Shown: piece after piece, positions 36,566 to 44,622 of the stretch
How positions within the stretch are numbered: the first letter of the stretch is position 1
Layout: each line of letters starts with the position of its first letter
NCBI GenBank assembly: GCA_934270565.1
Contig: CAKQPR010000003.1
Location: 1-64,000 of the forward strand
Source of the DNA: an uncultured Clostridia bacterium
Lineage (GTDB): Bacteria > Bacillota > Clostridia > Christensenellales > Pumilibacteraceae
Reading direction: 5' to 3'
Length of the DNA: 64,000 bases
The notes under the pieces: generated by a model
Seen by the model: only the letters and a program-made list of their open reading frames with translations
Database searches by the model: none
What the model was told of the DNA's origin: nothing
Program-made: the position numbers and the translations under genes

Positions 36566-37781
36566 TAGCCTTGTTTACCTTAGCCTGAACTTTGATGGGA
36601 AGCCCGTACAGTTCGATAAAGCCTTTCGAGTCCGCCTGATTATAGACGTGATCCTCGCCGAAAGTAGCGATCTCTTCGGAGTACAGCGAGTAGTCGCTCC
36701 ACGCGCCCGCTTTGATCATATTGCCCTTGTAAAGCTTGACTTTTACCGTACCGGTAACGTTTTCCTGCGTTTTGTCCACGAACGCAGACAACGCTTCGCG
36801 AAGGGGAGTGAACCACTGTCCGTTGTACACGAGGTCGGCAAACGTGATGGCGAGCTCCTGCTTTTTGTGCATCGTCATTTTGTCGAGACAAAGCGTTTCG
36901 AGGTACGAGTGCGCGAAGTAAAGAATTTCGCCGCCCGGGGTCTCGTACACGCCGCGGCATTTCATTCCGACGAGACGGTTTTCCACGATGTCGAGAAGTC
37001 CGATTCCGTTCTCGCCGCCCACTTTGTTAAGCGCGAGGATAATCTCTTTAGCGCTCATTTTCTTGCCGTCGAGCGCGACGGGAACACCTTTTACGAAGTC
37101 GAGAGTGACGTAAGTCGGCTTGTCGGGCGCGTCGATCGGCGAAACGCCCATTTCGAGGAAGCCTTTTTTCTCGTAAAGCGGCTCGTTTCCCGCGTCTTCG
37201 AGGTCGAGTCCTTCGTGACTGAGGTGCCACATGTTCTTGTCTTTCGAATAGTTGGTTTCGCGGTTGATTTTTAGCGGAACGTTGTGTTTTTCGGCGTACT
37301 CGATTTCCTCTTCGCGCGACTTGATGTTCCACTCGCGCCACGGAGCGATGATGGGCATATCGGGAGCGAACGCCTTGATCGCAAGCTCGAAACGAACCTG
37401 ATCGTTACCTTTGCCGGTACAGCCGTGACAGATCGCGTCCGCGTGTTCCTTGATTGCGATTTCCGCGATGCGTTTTGCGATAACGGGGCGGGCGATCGCC
37501 GTACCGAGAAGATACTCTTCGTACTTAGCGCCCGATTTAATCATAGGCACGACATAATCGTTTACGAACTCCTCGGTGAGGTCCTCGACGTAAAGTTTGC
37601 TTGCGCCCGTTTTCAACGCTTTCTCTTCGAGACCTTCGAGTTCATCCGCCTGACCGACGTTGCCCGAAACGGCTACGACTTCGCAGTTGTTGTAGTTTTC
37701 TTTAAGCCACGGTATTATTATCGAAGTGTCGAGCCCGCCCGAATACGCGAGAACGACCTTCTTGATCTTGGATTTATCCAT
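36552..37781 (-). CDS. argG: Argininosuccinate synthase
   Basis: A 409-residue enzyme that joins citrulline and aspartate using ATP. The N-type P-loop is LAYSGGLDTS (residues 12-21). Later motifs are CHGCTGKGNDQVRFE and REWNIKSREEEIEYA. Length is normal. AAGGAG precedes the ATG. It begins 51 bp after the ABC ATPase gene of the same strand. The link to an uptake operon and the absence of other arg genes suggest that the cell makes arginine from imported or separately made citrulline. Confidence 0.98.
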   Translation of the reverse strand: MDKSKIKKVVLAYSGGLDTSIIIPWLKENYNNCEVVAVSGNVGQADELEGLEEKALKTGASKLYVEDLTEEFVNDYVVPMIKSGAKYEEYLLGTAIARPVIAKRIAEIAIKEHADAICHGCTGKGNDQVRFELAIKAFAPDMPIIAPWREWNIKSREEEIEYAEKHNVPLKINRETNYSKDKNMWHLSHEGLDLEDAGNEPLYEKKGFLEMGVSPIDAPDKPTYVTLDFVKGVPVALDGKKMSAKEIILALNKVGGENGIGLLDIVENRLVGMKCRGVYETPGGEILYFAHSYLETLCLDKMTMHKKQELAITFADLVYNGQWFTPLREALSAFVDKTQENVTGTVKVKLYKGNMIKAGAWSDYSLYSEEIATFGEDHVYNQADSKGFIELYGLPIKVQAKVNKANGKN

Positions 37782-37832
37782 TTTGTTTCGCTCCTTGAAT
37801 TTTCTTGTTTGTCGTAAAAACGGCGATGCGTA

Positions 37833-38789
37833 TTATAAAACTTTGGACAAAAAGTCTTTCAGGCGGTCGCACTTCGGGTTTCCGAAAAACTCGGCGGGCG
37901 GCGCTTCTTCGGCGATAACTCCGCCGTCGATGAACAGCACTCTGCTCGCGACTTCGCGCGCAAAGCCCATTTCGTGAGTGACGATAACCATCGTCATTCC
38001 TTCCTCGGCAAGCTTGCGCATAAGGTCGAGAACTTCGCCTACCATTTCGGGATCGAGAGCGCTTGTCGGCTCGTCGAACAGCATTATATCGGGATCCATA
38101 TTGAGCGCGCGAACTATGGCGACGCGCTGTTTCTGCCCGCCCGAAAGCGTGGACGGATAAACGTTCGCTTTGTCCTCGAGCCCGATTCTTTTAAGAAGGT
38201 CGAAAGCTTTTGCTTCCGCTTCTTCTTTTGTTTTGAGCTTGAGCTGAACGGGAGCAAGCGTAAGATTTTGCAAAATCGTAAGGTTATTGAACAGGTTGAA
38301 ATGCTGGAAAACCATTCCGATTTTCTGTCGCGCAACGTTAATGTCGATCGCGTTTGCATTATAGAATTGCTTTGTTGCCTGTTTGAATTCTCCGCCTTCG
38401 CTCTTTTCTTTCAAAAGATCCTCTTGTTTGATCTTTTTGACGATTTCGGATTTTAACTCTTCTTTGTTTAATTCGGCTTCTAACTTTTCTACGTCCGACG
38501 GTCCGGCTTTTTCGTCGAATAATTTTTTGAAAGTTTTCGATTTTTCGATAATATCGTAATGCAGGTACGGATCGACAGGCGTAAGAAGTTTACCATCGAA
38601 CCAGATTTCGCCGTAAGTCGGAGTTTCGAGCAGATTCATGCAACGTAAAAACGTTGATTTGCCTGATCCCGAAGGTCCGATAACGGCAACCTGTTCGCCT
38701 TTTTTTATGTCGCATGAAATCCCGTTGAGGACTTTGACCTTTCCGAATTGTTTGTATAACCCTTTTACTTCCAGAACGTTATCTTTCAT
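37833..38789 (-). CDS. Polar amino-acid ABC transporter ATPase with an internal insertion
   Basis: A 318-residue ATPase of the GlnQ/HisP family, usually about 240 residues. Walker A is GPSGSGKST, the Q-loop is GMVFQHFNLF, the signature LSGGQKQR, Walker B IMLFDEPTSALD and the H-loop VTHEMGFA. Between LLTPVDPY and RQKIGMVFQ there is an insertion of about 75 residues, highly charged and predicted helical (EKLEAELNKEELKSEIVKK...). The reading frame is continuous through it. It overlaps the permease gene by 11 bp. The insertion is on the surface side before the Q-loop; its role is unknown. Confidence 0.93.
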   Translation of the reverse strand: MKDNVLEVKGLYKQFGKVKVLNGISCDIKKGEQVAVIGPSGSGKSTFLRCMNLLETPTYGEIWFDGKLLTPVDPYLHYDIIEKSKTFKKLFDEKAGPSDVEKLEAELNKEELKSEIVKKIKQEDLLKEKSEGGEFKQATKQFYNANAIDINVARQKIGMVFQHFNLFNNLTILQNLTLAPVQLKLKTKEEAEAKAFDLLKRIGLEDKANVYPSTLSGGQKQRVAIVRALNMDPDIMLFDEPTSALDPEMVGEVLDLMRKLAEEGMTMVIVTHEMGFAREVASRVLFIDGGVIAEEAPPAEFFGNPKCDRLKDFLSKVL

Positions 38790-39486
38790 TTTTCGTCAAC
38801 TTCCTTTCGATAAATTTCTGCAAGCATGTGAGCAACATTACGATTACCAGATACATTGCCGCGGTTGCAAACAGGAACAGGGTGTAACATGCGGGGTTTG
38901 AAAGTCCGAGTTTGTCGGCAATACCGAGCAGATCGTATTTTTGTTTACCTCCGACCATCAGGACTATGTAGCTGACCACGGAAGTCTCTTTGACGAGCAT
39001 TATTATTTCATTAAATATTGTCGGAACAACAACCTTTATCGCTTGCGGAATTATGATCTTGCGCATTGTTGTGATCCACGAAAGACCTACGCTTCTGCCC
39101 GCCTCCATTTGTCCCGGATCGACGGATTGAATTCCGGAGCGGATAATTTCTGCCATATACGCGCCGCTGTTTATTCCGAAACTGACGATCGGAACGACAA
39201 GGTTCGTGTCCATACTCTTAAACGCTACCAGAATCGAACTGTACATTATGAGCAATTGCACGAGTGTTGGCGTTCCGCGGATAACGGTAATGTATATACC
39301 GGCAATTTTGTCGAGTATTTTCATTATCAGCGTGTTCTTCGGCGCAATCTTAACGACGGCAACCACAACACCGATAACGAAACCTAACAGTAATGAACTG
39401 AATGCTATAATTAAGGAATAACCGAGGCTTTCCAGAAACAAGCCTCGGAGATCCCAGAATCGTCCTAATTTTTCAAGAAACGTCAT
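38779..39486 (-). CDS. Polar amino-acid ABC transporter permease (HisM/GlnP family)
   Basis: A 235-residue inner-membrane permease. Hydrophobic segments and the motif VIRGTPTLVQLLIMY, followed by the EAA loop EAGRSVGLSWITTMRKIIIPQAI, define the His/Glu/Gln/Arg permease family. A single permease gene implies a homodimer. AAAGGT precedes the ATG. It sits between the binding-protein gene (24 bp upstream) and the ATPase gene. Confidence 0.95.
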   Translation of the reverse strand: MTFLEKLGRFWDLRGLFLESLGYSLIIAFSSLLLGFVIGVVVAVVKIAPKNTLIMKILDKIAGIYITVIRGTPTLVQLLIMYSSILVAFKSMDTNLVVPIVSFGINSGAYMAEIIRSGIQSVDPGQMEAGRSVGLSWITTMRKIIIPQAIKVVVPTIFNEIIMLVKETSVVSYIVLMVGGKQKYDLLGIADKLGLSNPACYTLFLFATAAMYLVIVMLLTCLQKFIERKLTKNER

Positions 39487-39510
39487 ATGTTTACCTTTTT
39501 AATGCACGGT

Positions 39511-40293
39511 TCAGGCTACGATGCCGCCGGTGTGTTTCATCGTGTAGTAGTCGATTACGCCTTTTTCTTTCATCACTTTAAGAACGGCGTTCACCTTCTC
39601 GACAAGTTTGGTTGCTGCTTTGTTGAAGTAGATTACGTAGTCCTCAACGTCGGCGTCGATTTCCCAGCAAGCAAGGTTTGCATTGTTCGACGCTATGCTT
39701 TCGGCGGGAAGTTTGTCGATTACGACAGCCGCAACGGTGGTTCCGATATCGCCGCTTGCAACGATGGCGTTGGTGTAACTCGTTACTTTCTCCGCGTTTG
39801 CGTCGGCAATAAGACTTTCGCCGGTTGTTCCTTTCTGAACGCCTATGGTTTTGGAGCCTGCTTTTTCGAGGATCTGATCGACGGTTACTTTGGCTCCGTC
39901 TTCAAATGTTCCGACGGGGGCGATTACATACTGAACGGATTGTGCGTATACGTCGGAAGCAAGAGCCACCTCGTCACGTTCGGCTTTCTTGGTCATGCCG
40001 GCTGCGCCTACCGCAAGTTTGCTCTTTGCGACCTCTTCGAGGATAGTATTAAACTCAACGTCTTTAACGACAACCTTGTACCCAAGCGTTTCGCCGATCT
40101 CGGTCATTACGTCGATGTCTACGCCGACTACGTTGCCGTTGTCGTCAACGTATTCATACGGTGCGAATCCCGCGTTGGTGTAAACCGTGAGGGTTTCGCG
40201 CTTGTCCGCGCTGTTGCTTCCGCATGCGACCGCCGCAAGTACCATTACCGCGGCAAGGCACAGAGCCGTTACGAGTTTGATTACCTTCTTCAT
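39511..40293 (-). CDS. Amino-acid-binding lipoprotein of the ABC importer
   Basis: A 260-residue extracytoplasmic protein anchored by lipid. Signal peptide and lipobox: hydrophobic residues 6-22 ending AVAC with the lipidated cysteine, followed by GSNSADK. The mature part is a family 3 solute-binding protein (GFAPYEYVDDNGNVVGVDIDVMTEIG; IGVQKGTTGESL). The ATG at 40293 follows TAAGGAG; the longer frame is not supported. It is the first gene of the unit that ends with argG-argH, so arginine, citrulline or ornithine are reasonable ligand guesses. Confidence 0.94.
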   Translation of the reverse strand: MKKVIKLVTALCLAAVMVLAAVACGSNSADKRETLTVYTNAGFAPYEYVDDNGNVVGVDIDVMTEIGETLGYKVVVKDVEFNTILEEVAKSKLAVGAAGMTKKAERDEVALASDVYAQSVQYVIAPVGTFEDGAKVTVDQILEKAGSKTIGVQKGTTGESLIADANAEKVTSYTNAIVASGDIGTTVAAVVIDKLPAESIASNNANLACWEIDADVEDYVIYFNKAATKLVEKVNAVLKVMKEKGVIDYYTMKHTGGIVA

Positions 40294-40377
40294 TGTTTTT
40301 GTTCTCCTTATAAAAAAATTGATTTCGAATTTTTTGTAATCGCCTTGCGGTGTGTGCCGTTCGTTGATTACGCGCTT

Positions 40378-40406
40378 AGTATAGCACTCCGATTTTTTCT
40401 TGTCAA
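40378..40406 (-). promoter_or_regulatory. Promoter of the amino-acid importer-argGH operon
   Basis: On the minus strand, TTGACA (40401-40406), 17-nt spacer, TATACT (40378-40383). The distance to the first gene leaves an 80-base leader. Confidence 0.9.
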
Positions 40407-40412
40407 CTATTT

Positions 40413-40509
40413 TTGCATAAAAATTCAAAAAATTTTTGAAAAAGTTTTGTTTTATGCATAAACAGCCATTTTATACTGTATATTCTGCATAAAATTAGTT
40501 TTATGCAGA
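40413..40509. promoter_or_regulatory. Cluster of TGCAT palindromes, candidate ArgR/AhrC boxes
   Basis: Just upstream of the -35 box are TGCATAAAAATTCA (40414-40427, one base from a typical ARG box core), the palindrome TTTATGCATAAA (40451-40462), and an 11-bp inverted repeat TCTGCATAAAA / TTTTATGCAGA (40484-40494 and 40499-40509). All have AT-rich centres. Sites lie upstream of the promoter and not over it. Confidence 0.55.
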
Positions 40510-40559
40510 TTTTTGCGGAGTAAAAACGGCTTACCGCCGGCGGGTGGAGACGAAAAAAG

Positions 40560-41450
40560 GCGTAAGGGGGTAAAGTATTGTTTTTAGGCGCCATTGTACG
40601 CGGTGAGCTGTTGTGTTGCGGTTGAGGGCGTAATGTTTAGCAAGAACAGGTAGGGGTGTTCCTCGTCCGCCCGACGGCGAGCCGCCGTAGGCAAGTATGC
40701 GCTGCCGCTATGGCTTGCTTTTAGAATAGTACAAATAATTTTCTTTAGAAAAGAAGGTAAAGGTGTTTTACTTTTTTCAGGCGGAGAAAAAAGCAACAAA
40801 AAAGCCGCCGGCAGGGAACCCCTGTGGCAAGTATTTGGGTAGTGCATATAACAAACTAATGAAAAGAACGAAACCTGTCCACTCGCCCGCGGTGGCTCAC
40901 CGCCTTGCGACTGTGTCCCAGACCCCGCAACGCTTTAAATGTCGAAAATGTAGTAAGTAGTATCGTTGTCGGGTGACTTCCGCGGGGTTGCGGTATATTG
41001 CTTTTAACAACGTATCAAGCTTCGGTAGGGTGGGACGACCTCGTCCGCCCGACAGGGAGCCCCTGTGGGCAAGTCGGCGATGCCCGTACTTACAAATTAA
41101 CATTATAAAACAATACGGAACGCTCCACCGCCCCGTCATCTCGAGCGAAGTCGAGAGATCCCGCGGGAGCGAATACGGACGCAGCGTAACGGTACAGCCA
41201 TATATACTTGCCCGCGGTGGCTCACCGTCTCGCGGGAGCGAACACGAACGCAGTGAAACGGTACTTTTTCTACCGCAGGGAATTTCTCCACTCTGCTAAC
41301 GCTTCGGTCGAAATGGTATCAAGAACCCAAACGTACACAACGTCATTTCGAGCGCAGGCGAAGCCGAAGTCGAGAAATCCCCTGCAACAGAAAATGCAAA
41401 AAAGCGAGCACGATTATCCATAATGTTTACCCGCGCGAACTCCGCACTTC
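40560..41450. repeat. Intergenic repeat island 13
   Basis: No gene supported. It includes the ACTTTTTTC...GGAGAAAAAAG hairpin near 40770-40797, the GCGACTGTGTCCCAGACCCC module near 40907, GGGCGGACGAGG relatives, and TCATCTCGAGCGAAGTCGAG near 41136. Two further GTCATTTCGA modules lie near 41300-41390. Confidence 0.85.
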
Positions 41451-41571
41451 GTATATGAATAACGTTACGCCTGAAACACCCGCACCACCCAGCTCGTCCG
41501 CCATTATTTTTACGCCGTCGAAATTCGACAAAATTAACATAAAGTTTATTTGCATACCCCCGCCGCAACGC

Positions 41572-41600
41572 TTGCGGAAACGACGAAAAATTATTATAAT
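41572..41600 (+). promoter_or_regulatory. Promoter of the oxidoreductase gene
   Basis: TTGCGG (41572-41577), 17-nt spacer, TATAAT (41595-41600), followed by ATATATAG. Confidence 0.65.
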
Positions 41601-41667
41601 ATATATAGTGCATATAGTGCGAAGTTTAGCGATTACGTCGCCGCAACCTAAACAAAAGGAGAATGAA

Positions 41668-42540
41668 ATGAAGAAAATCGGACTTGTGGACTTTTATTTA
41701 AGCGAGTGGCACGCCGACAACTATCTGAAGCGGATAGTCAAGGCAAATAAATCGATGAAAGAGTCGGAGCAGTGCGAAGTCGCATATGCTTGGGCGGAAC
41801 GGGGCGTTTCGCCGACGGACGGGGTGACGAGCGCGCAATGGTGCGAGAAAAACGACGTTCGGCTTTGCGGCTCGGTTGAAGAGCTTTGCGAAAAGTCCGA
41901 TTATATCGTAATCTTATCGCCGCTGAATCCCGAAAAACACTTGGGTTATGCCGAAAAGGTTTTCCCGTTCGGTAAAAACACTTTTATAGACGCGCCGCTT
42001 GCTTCCGATTATGCGAGCGCGGAAAAAATCTTTGATCTTGCGAAAAAATACGGAACGAAATTCTTCTCGGCGTCCGCGTTGCGGTTTGCCGACGGCGTAA
42101 AAACGATGAACGAAAATATGATCGTCATAACCGGCGGGGGCGAAACTTTCGACAATTTTATCGTTCATCAGGTCGAAGCCGCAACCGCGATTGTGGGGGT
42201 CGGAGCGGACTTTGTTCGTGTTGACGACGGCAGGGATTTCGAGGTTGATAAGTGCGGTTACGGAGTGAAAATTCACTACCCCGACAGTCGTATGGTAACG
42301 CTGTTGTATGCGCCGCGTTTAGGTTTCGAAATTATAACAGATGTTAAAAGAATTGAGATACGTGACGAAATTCTTGACAAATTGAGTATCGAAATTCTTA
42401 AATTCTTCACTTCGGGAGAAATGCCGTTCGACCCTCGTGAGTCGCTTGAGGTCGTGCGAATCAACGAAAAACTTCTTGAAGGAAAATCGACGTCGAACAA
42501 GTGGGTTTCGCTTTGGGGAAACGCGGAAAGTCCGCTGTAA
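41668..42540 (+). CDS. Gfo/Idh/MocA-family oxidoreductase
   Basis: A 290-residue NAD(P)-binding protein. The first strand KKIGLVDFYLSEWHADNYL and the second CEVAYAWAERG give the N-terminal Rossmann pattern. LSPLNPEKHLGYAEKVFPFGKNTFIDAPLASD is the typical stretch before the catalytic lysine region, in which EKP is replaced by DAP. Such proteins oxidise or reduce sugars and inositols; loss of the EKP lysine makes catalysis doubtful. GGAG precedes the ATG. It is a single-gene unit between its own promoter and a strong terminator. Confidence 0.8.
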   Translation: MKKIGLVDFYLSEWHADNYLKRIVKANKSMKESEQCEVAYAWAERGVSPTDGVTSAQWCEKNDVRLCGSVEELCEKSDYIVILSPLNPEKHLGYAEKVFPFGKNTFIDAPLASDYASAEKIFDLAKKYGTKFFSASALRFADGVKTMNENMIVITGGGETFDNFIVHQVEAATAIVGVGADFVRVDDGRDFEVDKCGYGVKIHYPDSRMVTLLYAPRLGFEIITDVKRIEIRDEILDKLSIEILKFFTSGEMPFDPRESLEVVRINEKLLEGKSTSNKWVSLWGNAESPL

Positions 42541-42581
42541 TTTTACATAACAACCGAATATTTTGCGAAGAGTTAAACGAG

Positions 42582-42634
42582 GCGATCGTTTTTTTGCGTG
42601 GGTAAATCCATGCAAATCAACGATCGCTTTTTAT
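42582..42634 (+). terminator. Intrinsic terminator of the oxidoreductase gene
   Basis: GCGATCGTT (42582-42590) pairs with AACGATCGC (42619-42627). An inner TGCGTGG/CCATGCA stem extends it, and TTTTTTATTT follows. Confidence 0.85.
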
Positions 42635-43209
42635 TTCCAAATTGTGCGGTTGATTTTTTCCGACTATGCGCTGTGCTCCGTCGGCTGAATTGCATCGTCC
42701 GAATTAAAATTTTTCGCGGCGGCGTGTTTTTTTAGTTATAATTCCTGTCTGCGCGATTTGGTTACATTTTTAGAACAGGTCGATAGGGGTTGCTTGTGTA
42801 GTATTTTTGTGCTGCGCTTGGCTTTGTGCTGTCTTGTTGCTTTTTTTGTTTGACAGAAATTTGGTGGTGGCTTTTTGTCTGTTGTGTAGGCTTGCTTTAT
42901 TTTAGGTTGAGCGCGGCAAGTTTTTGGTTTTTGTGTGATTTTGTCATTTCAGTTTATTTGGAGATTTTGTCGAATTTTTATACGAAGCTGAAATTAAGTA
43001 TAAATTATTCGGTTTTGTCGAAATTCGGGCGCTCTTTTCTGTAAAAAACGTATTATTCCGGCTGAGAAAAATCGCCAAAAAAACGATTACAAAAACATAA
43101 CTATATGGCTCTGACAGTCTATTTGTCGGAATTATAATTTCAAACGTGTTTAAATATGAAATCATAACTAAAAATTCGACTCTTTTCTTCGGTGAAGAAT
43201 ATATTATTC
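42635..43209. other. Gene-free AT-rich stretch before parB
   Basis: No intact gene and no repeat modules. The segment 42790-42930 is strikingly T/G-rich on the plus strand (long runs such as GTGCTGTCTTGTTGC and GGTGGTGGCTTTTTG). Two similar words, CTCTTTTCT followed by TATTATTC, occur near 43030 and 43180. parA, normally here, is absent. Confidence 0.6.
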
Positions 43210-43238
43210 TTGACTTTTTTTCGTTTATAGATTATAAT
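43210..43238 (+). promoter_or_regulatory. Promoter of parB
   Basis: TTGACT (43210-43215), 17-nt spacer, TATAAT (43233-43238). AAAGGAG at 43273-43279 precedes the start codon. Confidence 0.85.
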
Positions 43239-43288
43239 AAAAGTATAACGTTGCAAGTTATATTTTCATAACAAAGGAGTAATCGATA

Positions 43289-44203
43289 ATGGCGATAAAA
43301 AAAGGTTTGGGCAAGGGGTTAAGTGCCTTGCTCGGAGACGTGGAGCAGGAATTTTCCGCGCGGGAAGAGAAGCAAAGCGAGTTTGAAAAAGTTCAGTCTT
43401 CCGAAGCTCCGTACGAAATACCTATTACAAAGATCGAGCCGAATATAAATCAGCCGCGTAAAGTTTTTGACGAAGTTGCGCTTACCGAGCTTGCCAACAG
43501 TATCAGAATTCACGGCGTTATTTCGCCGATTATAGTTGTAAAGCGCGATAATGGCAAATATATGATAATTGCCGGCGAGCGCAGATGGAGAGCTTCCAAG
43601 CGTGCCGGTTTGTTGACGATGCCTGCCATTGTTCGCGATTATACGCCGCAGCAAATCAAAGAAATTTCTCTTATCGAGAACTTACAGCGCGAAGATCTTA
43701 ACCCGATCGAAACTGCGTCCGCTATAAAACAGCTTATGGACGATTATTCGTACACGCAGGAGCAGGTTGCGGACCGCATCGGTAAGTCGCGCCCTGCCGT
43801 TGCGAACACTTTGCGCCTCTTGACGCTTACGGCGCCGGTTATGCAAATGGTTTCTGATGGTAAATTAAGCGCGGGGCATGCACGTTGCCTTGTCGTTGTA
43901 TCCGACCCCGACGCGCAGCTTGATCTTGCGAAACGCGGCGCGAACGAAAAGGTTACGGTGCGCGATTTCGAGAAAATGGTAAAGAATTACCTCAATCCCA
44001 AGCCGGCTAAGGCAAAAGTTGAGCAAAGTCTCGAACTTAAAGATATGGTTTCGAGATTTCAGCGCGTTTTCGCCACAAAAGTTACTGCGCTCGGCAACGA
44101 TAACAAGGGTAGAATATACATAGACTATTATACGCGCGACGATCTGGACCGCATTATCGAGAGTCTTGAAGTGCTCGAAAAGAACAAACCGAGCGAAATT
44201 TAA
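43289..44203 (+). CDS. parB: Chromosome-partitioning protein ParB (Spo0J)
   Basis: A 304-residue CTP-dependent DNA clamp that loads at parS and organises the origin region. The N terminus KKGLGKGLSALLGD is the usual ParA-interacting segment. The CTPase box is IAGERRWRASKRAG, followed by ISLIENLQREDLNPIE; the helix-turn-helix is YTQEQVADRIGKSRPAVANTLRLL. A C-terminal dimerisation region ends the protein. Four perfect parS sites start 75 bp downstream. No parA gene precedes it, which is unusual, and it has its own promoter. Confidence 0.98.
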   Translation: MAIKKGLGKGLSALLGDVEQEFSAREEKQSEFEKVQSSEAPYEIPITKIEPNINQPRKVFDEVALTELANSIRIHGVISPIIVVKRDNGKYMIIAGERRWRASKRAGLLTMPAIVRDYTPQQIKEISLIENLQREDLNPIETASAIKQLMDDYSYTQEQVADRIGKSRPAVANTLRLLTLTAPVMQMVSDGKLSAGHARCLVVVSDPDAQLDLAKRGANEKVTVRDFEKMVKNYLNPKPAKAKVEQSLELKDMVSRFQRVFATKVTALGNDNKGRIYIDYYTRDDLDRIIESLEVLEKNKPSEI

Positions 44204-44237
44204 TCGATTTTGCCTCGAAAAACTTAATAAATCCATC

Positions 44238-44266
44238 AAAACCGTCCGTTTTGGGCGGTTTTTCTT
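44238..44266 (+). terminator. Intrinsic terminator of parB
   Basis: AACCGTCC pairs with GGGCGGTT (one G-U pair) around a short loop, followed by TTTCTT. Confidence 0.75.
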
Positions 44267-44277
44267 GTTTCTTGGTA

Positions 44278-44416
44278 TGTTTCACGTGAAACATAGGGTT
44301 TGTTGTGTTGTTGCAAAACCGCGTACTGTTTCACGTGAAACATCGTAAAGCGAAATGTTTGATTGTTTCACGTGAAACAATGTCGGGGTGAGGGTGGAAA
44401 TGTTTCACGTGAAACA
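44278..44416. other. parS: Cluster of four perfect parS sites
   Basis: TGTTTCACGTGAAACA occurs exactly at 44278-44293, 44327-44342, 44364-44379 and 44401-44416. These are the ParB loading sites of Firmicutes chromosomes. Spacing between site starts is 49, 37 and 37 bp. All lie between the parB terminator and the next promoter. Confidence 0.98.
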
Positions 44417-44564
44417 GATTAGAACACGCCGGAATTTACGACGAACACCCGCTTTTGCTTGTAAACACCTGTTTTTGCAGAAAAAAAGAATGTCTGAAGC
44501 GTTTTTTGTAGTAAAAACAGTACAATAAGTAAACATTTCAAAAGAAAATGGATACGTTTTATGC

Positions 44565-44593
44565 TTGACCGCCGCATTTATATATGATAATAT
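44565..44593 (+). promoter_or_regulatory. Promoter of the GtaA-like gene
   Basis: TTGACC (44565-44570), 17-nt spacer, TAATAT (44588-44593). AAAGGAG precedes the ATG at 44623. Confidence 0.65.
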
Positions 44594-44622
44594 AGTAATA
44601 CAAACCTAAAAGGAGAATATTT

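Noticed and set aside
42826..43044. A 72-codon frame rich in Cys, Trp and Leu before parB
   Set aside because: It reads through the T/G-rich tract; the composition explains the residues and no start signal is seen.
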